A stretch of 64,000 bases of DNA from Linepithema humile (Eukaryota > Arthropoda > Insecta > Hymenoptera > Formicidae). The DNA is taken from positions 16,215,431 to 16,279,430 of the forward strand of contig NC_090128.1 in NCBI RefSeq assembly GCF_040581485.1, written 5' to 3'. The translations under genes and the position numbers were made by a program. Under the pieces are notes generated by a model that made no database searches, was not told the origin of the DNA, and saw only the letters and a list, made by a program, of their open reading frames with translations. Shown here one piece after another: positions 23,785 through 33,203 of the stretch; the first letter of the stretch is position 1; each line of letters begins with the position of its first letter.

Positions 23785-24150
23785 ACAATCTAACACATAT
23801 AAAGGAATGGCTCTAAAGATAACAATCAATTAATATAATAGAAAGGCATAGAGAGCCGTCGCGGGATGTTAGTGCGAAATTATAATTTTTCTTAAAGAAA
23901 TTAATTTGTTAGTCTACGTGAGACTGTTAAATTTGTACACCGATCTCACCGATTTTCGCACACTTTAAGTATCTCGAACCAGAGATCGGTGTACAAATTT
24001 AACAGTCTCACGTAGACTAACAAATTAATTTCTTTAAGAAAAATTATAATTTTGCACTAACATCCCGCGACGGCTCTCTATGCCTTTCTATTATATTAAT
24101 TGATTGTTATCTTTAGAGCCATTCCTTTATATGTGTTAGATTGTCATTAA
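23785..24150. repeat. Large hairpin made of two inverted SINE tails
   Basis: ACAATCTAACACATATAAAG on the left is mirrored on the right, and almost the whole interval pairs with itself around 23965. Each arm is the tail part of the SINE described at 23385-23703. It lies in the intron of the hAT transposase. Confidence 0.78.
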
Positions 24151-26410
24151 TATCAATTCTAAAAGCACGAATAATTGCTTTATTTATTGCTCTCTGCTTG
24201 AAATTGAAGAAATTATGTTTGATAAAATAATTATAAATACAGATTATACTGCAATGACGAGCAAAGAGCCCCCTGAGGGGGTACGTTCCCCCCATGCCCT
24301 TATTTGGGAGCACTCTCGTGAGCAGGCCTGATTTACATTTATCTCATAGCACGAAAAAAGACAAATAAATTTGTATTAGATTGTATTAGATTTGTATTTG
24401 TATTCATTTTAAATAATACAAATTTATTTGTGTCTTTTCTAATATATTATTAATATATTTAATTTGTCGATATTTGTCGATACTTACACGAAGCGACAAC
24501 CACCTTGTCTGGCTTAATCGAAGCATTTTATGTGGCTTTTTATTTTTGAATATTTGGCATTCTCGGAGGTCCTCCTGGCGATAACTACTATTTTTAAAAT
24601 ATGAGTAGACGTCTCGTGCGAATTGCTCTATTATATTCGGTAATTTTGCACATGCTTTAGAAGCACACAAATGTGCTGAATGGCAAACACAACCTTGTAC
24701 GACTAAATCTGGCGCAATTTGTTTAAGCTTAGCTTGTAAGCCACCCATATCTCCCATCATGACGGAACAGTTGTCAGCACCAAAGCCCGCCAAATTAGTG
24801 TAAGGAATATTATTTTCATTGAGGAAATCTTTTATTGTCTGATATAAACTTTCTGCTTTGCAGTTTTTTACTTCTATTAAATCTAAAAATCTGTCTTGAA
24901 CGCTATTTTTATCCCAGAATCGGGCGATTAAAACGATACTTTTTTTTGTGGAAACATCAGTAGTCTCATCTACAATTAATGAAAACTTCCTGCTTTGTAA
25001 TTTGGAAATTAGTTGTTTCTTAACATATGGAACAATTTTTGTTATTGCTAAAGTTGTTGCCTTTTTCCGTTTTATTTTTAATTTCTTTGCAATTTTTGAA
25101 TCTGAAAAGATGTATTGACAGACTTCCGATAACGAATTAATTATTTGAAAAGGCAAATTTTTTTCGCATAAGTAGAGAGCGAGTTTTACTTCTGCCTCAT
25201 TAACTAAATCTTTAAATGTCTTATTAGAATCCGACAATGTCTCCTTAACTGTTTTTGTGTTGGCAACTGACATTACATTTTTTATGTGATGAGTACTGAG
25301 ACTATGCCTACGTATGTGAAAAGCACTTCCTGTAATTGCTGTACTACACACATTGCACATGGTTTGGCCATTTCTTTCACCAAGCCATGGATAATTGGTT
25401 TTCCATTCAGACCGGAATTTTTGTTTGTAAGCCGATCTCTTGACTTTGACACGTGCAACTTGTTTCTTCATATTTTTACCTTGATCCGTATTTAAATCAA
25501 CTGATCGTAATACTTCAAAGTCATTAACTTCGTCCATATTTAAATCAACTGATCGTAATACTTCAAAGTCATTACCTTCGTCCGTATTTAAATCAACTGA
25601 TCATAATACTTCAAAATCAGATTCAACAGAAATATCCTCATTGAATCTATTCTCAGTGGTGTCTGAATTTTGTAAAAAATATTCCTCTTCAAAATCATTA
25701 TTTGATGTCGAAGGTATGACGATGCATAATGTATTTTCATCGGCATGCTTTAATGTACTTGGGATAGGATCATCAGAGTTTATATTTTCTTTTGTAGTAT
25801 TTTTCTTAATGAGAAATCTGTAATTGTTATTTGTGATATTAATATTACTTTCTTTCACATAAATAAAACAAAAAACGTTAATTTGCTTTTAGACCAAATA
25901 TTGATTGCAAAAAATGTTATGATTTCATGTTATTTCAAAACTCTACATTTGCAATAATAATAATTGTCAAAAAAGTTACTTAATGACAAAACACTGATCA
26001 ATGACAAAATATTAGTCGATGACGATATAATAAAATAAGTTAATGTTTCAATTTCTAGTAATTGTTTATATGTAAATCATTGAATTATTTAATATATAAC
26101 CAACAAAATATAAATTTTATATAGTATTTACCTATCTATCTTTTCTTATTCGATTTTATTTCCTCATAGTTGATCAAAACTACATATTTACTTTCTTCTC
26201 GCCATACCTCGCCATACCTCGCCATACCATCGTTAACAACAAAAGATCACAAGGTTAGAATATCTTAAGGCCATTACACGTAAAAAAGTTTTAGTTATAA
26301 CCATAGACGTAAGCAAATCGATCAATCACATTGAGCAGTAATGAGAGTGACTCGCATTACTGCTCAATGATTGGTTAGGTGATGACCTTTATCTAGCACA
26401 ATTAAAGGTC

Positions 26411-26547
26411 TATCCAGACAAACTTGCATAGTCGCATAAACATATGCATAAGGAAATTGATTGGCCCATAAGCAAATGCATAAGGAAATGGACCAATCAA
26501 TTTCCTTATGTATATGTTTATACGTCTCGCAAGTTTGTCTGGATAGG
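26411..26547. repeat. Short foldback (CTATCCAGACAAACTTGC...)
   Basis: CTATCCAGACAAACTTGC at the left pairs with its complement at the right, and AAGGAAATTGATTGG pairs with its complement further in. It is a MITE-like palindrome of about 137 bp inside the hAT element. No clear target duplication. Confidence 0.6.
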
Positions 26548-27187
26548 CCCTAGCGGTTATAGAATGTGAAAAAAATTAAATTACTAAGTTATACTAATAA
26601 AATTGTACTGATTTGTACTTTGAACTGAAAATGTACTGATGATCAGTACAAGATATTGTAAAGAGGTACTGACGTACTAAGATTTAATGAATTGTACTAA
26701 AATAGTACAATTGTGCCGCAAAGAACATCCCTGGTGCCCACATTGTCGGAGGTGTAAAACCCCTAAAAACCCTTAGGCTACGTAACAACTCCTCAGGGAT
26801 GAGTAAGGGGCCGGAGGCCAGTGCACCGGATGTCTCATTCCCGGTGCCCGTGCCATATACTGACTTCCCGGGGGAACTCGGGACCTAGAGGGCACGCTCG
26901 GTCAGCGGAGCCACAGTGGGTCGTGGGATCAACTAAAAATGTTGCGCTTATTAAAAAAACATTTTTATTAGGAGGAACATCTCGCACCCGCAAGACTAAA
27001 TCTCTCAGTCACAAAGCTAACAAGGGGAGGACGCGGACTTCGGGTCACCGATTTCAAAGAAATTTTTATATGGTATAGTACTCTATCAGAAGAGTACTTG
27101 AGTAAAAGAATAGGGCGCAACGCTTAGCCGTTTTCGAGAAAAATCGATTTGAAGTTTATAGCGTCCCTTATATTCCGGTCCTGTTGG

Positions 27188-27276
27188 ATCGGTTGTCGAG
27201 ATGGCGGCGTAGCTCGGGCACTTAGGCCCTGGGCTATCACGCTGTCGACCTGGGTTCGATTCCTGCCTATTTTCCT
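27188..27276 (+). repeat. tRNA-like promoter region (left arm)
   Basis: GGCGGCGTAGCTCGGGCAC (A-box-like) and GGGTTCGATTCC (a consensus B box) are spaced as in a tRNA, followed by an AT-rich, T-run tail. This is the head of a tRNA-derived SINE or a captured tRNA gene. A functional tRNA is unlikely because the acceptor arms do not pair. Confidence 0.65.
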
Positions 27277-27867
27277 TTTTTTTAAATTTATTTTATTTAT
27301 TCTAGCGAATATTTATTCATTATATTATTATAATTAAATAAAATTATTTTAATTAACAATTTTGTTTTTTTTTAATTTGCACTTTCACTACTATCATATA
27401 AAAAATAAAGTAAAAAAAACGTCTACGATTTAAATAATATTATAATTATTATTTAATACCAAAAATATTTTATTAATCATAATTTAATTTGGTGTGTAGG
27501 AATATATGTTACAGAAGGGAAATAGTTTGAAGGGGAGCTAAAAACTGTTAGCAGTTACCTGATGTGAGAACATTAGGTATACAAATATTATGGTTGGAGC
27601 AATAAGTAACTCAACGAAGTTGAGTGAAAAATTACATACCAAATTAAATTATAATTAATAAAATATTTTTGATATTAAATAATAATTATAATATTATTTA
27701 AATCGTAGACGTTTTTTTTACTTTATTTTTTATATGATAGAAGTAGTGAAAATGCAAATTAAAAAAAAAACAAAATTGTTAATTAAAATAAATTTATTTT
27801 ATTATAATAATATAATGAATAAATATTTGCTAGAATAAATAAAATAAATAAAAAAAAAGTATAATAG

Positions 27868-27945
27868 GCAGGGATCGAACCCAGGTCGATAGCGTGATAG
27901 CCCAAAGTCTAAGTACCCGAGCTACGCCGCCATCTCGACAATCAA
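27868..27945 (-). repeat. tRNA-like promoter region (right arm)
   Basis: Mirror copy of 27188-27276 on the minus strand, with GGATCGAACCC (complement of a B box) and CGAGCTACGCCGCC. A few substitutions separate the two arms. Confidence 0.65.
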
Positions 27946-28116
27946 TCCAACAGGACCGGAATATAAGGGACGCCATAAACTTCAAATCAATTTTTCTCGA
28001 AAACGGCTGAGCGTTGCGCCCTATCCTTTTATTAAAGTACTCTTTTAATAGAGTACTATACCATATAAAAATTTCTTTAAAATCGGTGACCCGAAGTCCG
28101 CGTCCTCCCCTTGTAA

Positions 28117-30609
28117 GTCTCGCATTTGAGAGGATGGGCGGAGAGACATTGGAGATGTCGCCGGAGTCCGGCGTTCCACCTCGAGTCTCGGTCTTGAGGT
28201 TGAGGGGGGGCGCTGACTCGGACGACAAGATGATAGGGAGAGAGATAGGAGGGGATCTGTCCCCCTCTCTTCCTCCTCCCAATAGACCTTGCCCAAGGTC
28301 TAAGAAGGGCACCCTTGCCGGCACTCCAGTTTCCTCGTGAGCCCTGTCTCGTGCCGGGTCCCCGAAACGCCCGCAGGTTTCTTCTCGTGCGGGGTCAGAA
28401 GAGAGCCTCGCTCGCGGGACCGCCTCTGTCGACCTCTGCACTGACGATGATAGCGACGGCTACGACACCATGCTCTCGTCCACGACCCGAGCCAGTGTAT
28501 TGTCAGCCAGGACCAAGAGGCCGAGGAAAAACAGGGCCGAGGCCATCATCTCCTCCAATTCCCCCTCCTCCGATGAGAGGAGGAGAAAGAGGGAAAAGAG
28601 GACAAAGAGAGAGGACTATTTGTCCTCTGACGAGGATCACGATATCCTCAAGGCCGAGGCCCGAAAGGAAGATCCCAGGGGGCGCCCTGCTAAAAATCCT
28701 CGTCAAGTAGGGCAGCACACTGCCCGAAAAAGGAGGGAGGAGGCCGAGGAAAGAATCGAAAAACTCCACAAATTGATCTCGGAGAGGATTATGAATCCTC
28801 ACCATGTGATGGACCGCACGACCAACCGTTACCACAAACACGTGGAAATGACGAAGAACAAGGTCACGCAATTCGAGACAGCGCCGGTCCAGCAGATCCT
28901 GGACGACCTCAAGACAAGCACAGACTCCATCCTTGAGGTCGCCGGGGTCTAAAAGGCCTGAAAGGGAGTCTGGCGAAGCTACTGTACGTCGCGGCCTTCT
29001 CCCTTGAGGCAGGCGCGGCGACCCTAGCGGAGCGCGCGGAGAGGGGGTACTACGACTCTATCGCGGGAAGGGCCTCCTCTCCTGCCAACGCACAAGCGAA
29101 GGAATTGCTAGCGGCAAATCGCCGCTTAGAGAAGGAGGTCTCCGACCTCCGCAGAGAAAAGGCGGAAAGGGAGAGAACCTCCCCCCTCCTTCCCCTCACA
29201 TCACCTGGACCAATGCCAGGGCCACAAGGGAGGAGGACGCGGGTGAAGACATCATCATGGGGGAGCCGGTGGAGGTTCCGTCCCCGGGGCCCTTTCCCAT
29301 GATGACCATAACAAAAGAGGACCTGGCGTGTTTCCCCGCAAAAAGACCCCCAGTGGGGGGGGGGGGGTTGTCAAAGTGCTAGAGGACCGTTCTCTCCCGG
29401 TGGTGACCAGCAATACCCTCTTGCACGGGGGCCTGGTTGGCAGCATTGTCCAGGAGGTCGTGAAGAAGGTGGAGGAGATACTCCCTCGAATAGTGAGGGA
29501 GCTTCTAGGGGAGAGGCTCCCCTCCTTGCCTAACCCTCCTCCCTCCAAACCCCCTAAAAGTTCGGATTTCTTCTCTGTTAAGAGGGTGGCTCCCCCAGCT
29601 GGGGATTCAAAGAGGGAGGGCAGAAAGAAGGGGAAGAGGACGGAACCGGCGCAGTCCGCCGCTGTACGGCAGCTCACTGCCGACCCTTTCCCTCCCCCTA
29701 AGGGGGAAAAGAAAGCCCCAATTGTTAAATCGGGGCAATCAATCCCTCCTAGAGGAAAAGCCCTTCCAGCTGTCGCTGCTAACGCGCAGCAGCAGCAGCG
29801 ATAGCAGCAGAAACCATCACCTCCGTTATACACGGAAGTGGTAAAAAAGAAGAAGAAAAGGGAGGCCCCCCTCTCATTAACGGCGAAGGGAGTCCAAAAA
29901 GCCACCAGGACGGCTCCAAAAACTGCCCCCAAACCCTCTTCTTCCCCTCTCAATTGGGGTACCGAGGGAGAGAAGGGGAAAAAGAAGAGGAAGGTGCCTA
30001 ACAGCGCGGCTGTTACCCTAACGTGCCCGGAGGAGGAATATGCCGCGGTGTTAGCCAAGGCCACGAGGGAAATCCCTATCAAAGAGATGGGGATCCCTCA
30101 TATAAAACCCAAGCGGAGCCAAACTGAGGCCCTCATTTTAGAAATTCCGGGCTATAATGGAAAGAAGCGGGCGGACAGGTTGGCACAGGAAATGTGCAAC
30201 CTGTTTGCAGACAGGCCCAAGATACGGATCAATCGACCCCAAAAAATGGGGGAGATTCGTATCCGGGGCCTGGTCCAGTAGGCCACGGCCGCAAGCATTG
30301 CCCAGGCCGTGGCTGAAAAGGGAGAGTGCTCCGCCACCGAGGTCAAGGTGGGAGAATTTAAACCCTCTCTCAGCCCCAGAGGCCTCCCCACGGCCTGGGT
30401 AAAGTGTCCCTTCAGGGCGGCCAACAAGGTTGCCCAGGAAAGACATATAGAGATAGATGGGCTCTATAGAGCCCGTGTGGAACTGTTGGAGGCACGCCCT
30501 CTCCAATGCTTTAAGTGCTTGGAGAGGGGCCACGTAAGGGCGAAGTGCTCCAACACTACCATCGACCGCAGCGGTCTTTGCTACCGCTGCGGCGCACAGT
30601 GGGCTGGAT
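28117..30609 (+). pseudogene. R1-like LINE ORF1 (gag-like, CCHC zinc knuckles), broken
   Basis: Several frames together make up an ORF1: a Pro/Ser-rich N-part, RKNRAEAIISSNSPSSDERR and basic repeats, RREEAEERIEKLHKLISERI (coiled-coil-like), FETAPVQQILDDLKTS, SLEAGAATLAERAERGYYDS. A Lys-rich region follows, then TQTEALILEIPG-like sequence (SQTEALILEIPGYNGKKRAD) and the zinc knuckle CFKCLERGHVRAKC with the start of a second (CYRCGA). Such proteins bind LINE RNA. It has at least four frameshifts or stops and ends abruptly at about 30609, where foreign sequence begins inside the second knuckle. Confidence 0.75.
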
Positions 30610-31776
30610 GAGCAAAAAACGGGTCATAATTCAATAACTAAATGAATTGTTGTTGTAATGAAATAAAACTTGGTTTTCTAAGGTTTTTAGGGTTATTGAT
30701 TAAGAATTTGAGGTCAAAACGACAAAATTTAAAATGGAGGATTCAATATGGCCGACGAAACGCAGAATTGTTTTTTAGTTTCGTAAAAAAAGATCATATA
30801 ATGGGTTTTTAGGTCACTAAAATCAAATCTGACATTAAAATGACAAAATTCAATATGGTAGATGCAATATGGAATAAAAATTACTTTTTTTATGGCGCTA
30901 AATTCAAAAATATTTAAATATTAACTATTATTGTGCAAAAAAATAAATTTGATTGGGTTAAACATAAAATATAAAAGTGCACATACAATTAAAAATGATA
31001 ATTTTTCACTTATTAAAAATAATTATATGGTTCCCTTTAAAAATAACAAAATTTTCAGAAAATTTTTAGTTTAAAATGTTATAACAAAGTTGTTTCGAAT
31101 TATTCCGATTAAATACTTTTAGATATCAATTCTGCAACCATTTGTGAGTAATCTTACATAAAAATTACAACCGACTTCAACCGACTTTGCTCACAATCAA
31201 CAATTTTTGTACGGTGCTTATTGATATTGGGTGTCTTATTTTAATTTATGCGGTCGATTGTCTCACAAACTAAAAGAATGAAAGTGTTTTGGACCAAAGT
31301 TGAAGAGTATTAAGGAAACTATAAATGAGTCTACTACCAACTTCGACCGGAAGTCGAATTGTTTAAATGTAACATGTATTTTTTATTGTCGATTTAGATT
31401 AGCGTCACAAAAAAAGTAACTTATACTCTTTTTTAATATTTTTTTCGAAAACTGCCGTTTTTTTTATACACCCTTTGACTGTCCTCATATTATTCACTAT
31501 CTAACTCTGATTTTGTCTCTGTCGTGTAAAGTATTTTTTGACGTTGAAACGATGCTGTTCTTAGAATAAGTCCGTTGCATTATATATCTGACAACACTGA
31601 TGTAATATTAGCCGAAATCAACAATAATAACAATAAACTGTGCACAATTTGCCATAATATATAGAAATAATACAAGAATAAACATTTTACATAAAACGAA
31701 TTGTACAATCCTTTGCGTTTGGATTTGTATTAGCGCGTGACCTTTTTTGCGCTTTTTTTACGGTATATGTTCATGG
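30610..31776. other. Foreign AT-rich segment with ATGGCGGATTC-like motifs
   Basis: No coding signal. Near 30727 and 30848 are AATTTAAAATGGAGGATTC and AATTCAATATGGTAGATGC, which resemble motifs near the ends of the DDE element at 37735-40816. The segment 30610-33203 may therefore derive from a related element whose right end is lost. Confidence 0.45.
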
Positions 31777-31778
31777 TA

Positions 31779-32354
31779 GGGGAAGGTGGGGTAAGACGGA
31801 CCGCGGGGTAAAATGGTCCATTTGCTAGATCTTATTAGTACGTACCTCTATCTGCTGGATAAACATAAAATTAATTTCCTTTTTGATGCTTTTTAACTGT
31901 TTAAAAATTACGTCATTATATCATAAGACTATCGTAAGTTATTTATAAAGAAACGTCAAATTCTTGCAAATAGATCTCGTGATCTAATTTCTTAGTATTA
32001 CATTTTAAGTGACTAAGATTGCAAAACTTAAAATTTTTAAATTTTTCTACAAGTTCCATATTTTTGGTTATTTAGAAGTAATATTTCATCAGTTACATTT
32101 AAAAAATAATTTTGATACAGGTAAATAAAAATAAGATAATATTAATGTTGTTATGTGGGGTAAAATGGACCAAAATTAAGTTTTTAAAAATCTTAATAAT
32201 AATTCAAACTTTTGCAAATTTTGAAAATTTAACATTATAATCTTATAATAAACATTCTACAGTTTCTTCATGCTAAATTTCAGTTATTTTTTGTCATTAA
32301 TATAAAAAATATAGCCATTTTCGCTTAGGGGGTCTGTCTTACCCCACCTTCCCC
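31779..32354. mobile_element. MITE with TA duplication (mariner-like)
   Basis: TIRs GGGGAAGGTGGGGTAAGACG at 31779 and the near-exact complement ending at 32354, flanked by TA on both sides (31777-31778, 32355-32356). Interior GGGGTAAAATGGACC repeats appear near both ends. No ORF. TA duplications and size suggest a Tc1/mariner-type non-autonomous element. Confidence 0.8.
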
Positions 32355-32636
32355 TATATGTTTATATTTTTTTTATATACGTTGTTGAAATAATTTAGAA
32401 TTTAAACTCTCGCGCGACTGTGAGGTGAGAAAGTGGGCAGCGATAGGCTGTTGTATTACAGTTTCTTTTGTTTATTCTTCCCCTCCTCTCTCACTTGTCT
32501 TCTTTTTTATTGTGCGTGGTAACGGTAGTTGTGTGACGACGCGTGTAAGGCTTTTTATAATATTAAAATAAATACTCTTAAACCCAACATACGTTTTCAT
32601 TTAATTTATTTAATTGAAGTATTTTGAATCATTAAC

Positions 32637-33178
32637 ATGGAAAATTTTAAAATAAATAATGATTTATACGTACATTTCACTAATAACGGAGGAGTTTTCA
32701 AAAATGAAAAAAAAATTATTAACGATATAATACAGTCGTTAAGCAATAGTAAAACTGACAGCCAGCGAAGTTTTTACCAAAAGAATCTACGCAATTTTGC
32801 TTGTCATTTAAAACTGAAGTTAAAAGCCTGCCACTACAAGCATGATTTTTTTAAAAAACGTAATGCGAATTGGCTGAATTGTGCAGTTACTTGTTTCGAG
32901 GACATCTCTCTTAAAAATAAAATACAATCTAAAAGGAGTCATGAGCAAGTAAATGTACAAAAGAAAATAAAAAACCAAAGTACACGTGTAGGACCTAAAG
33001 AAAAACTGTTTAACGAATGTAAAACAAAACAAAAAAAAAACGTATAAAATTATTTCAGGCATATTCTACAGAAATGTTGACGTATGCGACCAAAATGCGA
33101 CTCAGATCCGAGGGAAATATTAATGCTGCAAAGGTGTTGGATCATATTACTAATAAAAATGAAGAAGAAGTGAAATGA
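32637..33178 (+). pseudogene. Unknown basic protein, frameshifted
   Basis: An ATG at 32637 opens MENFKINNDLYVHFTNNGG, then KTDSQRSFYQKNLRNFACHL and HDFFKKRNANWLNCAV. A long adenine run at 33030-33040 carries an apparent indel; in the next frame the protein continues STEMLTYATKMRLRSEGNIN and KVLDHITNKNEEE. I do not recognise the family. The preceding 250 bases have a C/T-rich block and could include a promoter. It lies in the foreign segment replacing the R1-like endonuclease, so it is probably transposon-borne. Confidence 0.5.
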
Positions 33179-33203
33179 ATATTAGAATATTACGAGAAAC
33201 CAC

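Larger units (their letters stand above)
22295..25858 (-). pseudogene. hAT transposase with BED-type zinc finger, one intron, degraded
   Basis: Reading leftward from 25858: an acidic N-terminus, a 48-bp repeat encoding DFEVLRSVDLN three times (one copy interrupted by a TGA), then a zinc finger (MCNVCSTAITGSAFHIRRH). The RNase-H-like core includes FSLIVDETTDVSTKKSIVLI, GADNCSVMMGD, GCVCHSAHLCASKA and LSQTRWLSL. A donor GTAAGT at about 24484 and an acceptor near 23325 define an intron of roughly 1.16 kb that has received a SINE and a hairpin. The last part includes the hAT dimerisation signature (SSAAAERIFSQLNLIKNKLR). A short tandem duplication near 23015-23040 shifts the frame. Confidence 0.87.
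21465..26733 (-). mobile_element. hAT transposon with BED-finger transposase
   Basis: TIRs CAGGGATGTTC at 21465 and complement ending at 26733; TSD GTGCCCAC on both sides (21457-21464, 26734-26741). This is diagnostic of hAT. Both subterminal regions are rich in GTACTGA-type words (at least six between 26590 and 26720, two near 21520), plausible transposase binding sites. Length 5,269 bp, with a SINE and hairpins inside. The transposase is on the minus strand. Confidence 0.92.
27021..28113. mobile_element. Foldback element with tRNA-like heads in both arms, TSD TAA
   Basis: Arms of about 500 bp run from CAAGGGGAGGACGCGG at 27021 and its complement ending at 28113, with a loop near 27530-27630. 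TAA occurs on both sides (27018-27020, 28114-28116). Each arm contains a tRNA-like A box/B box pair (see 27188 and 27868). The terminal CAAGGG and a TWA duplication are shared with the foldback at 3617-5286. It has no protein-coding gene and interrupts the R1-like LINE. Confidence 0.78.

Noticed and set aside
27188..27945. Pair of functional tRNA genes
   Set aside because: Both lie in the arms of a foldback element and lack proper acceptor stems; they are SINE-like heads.
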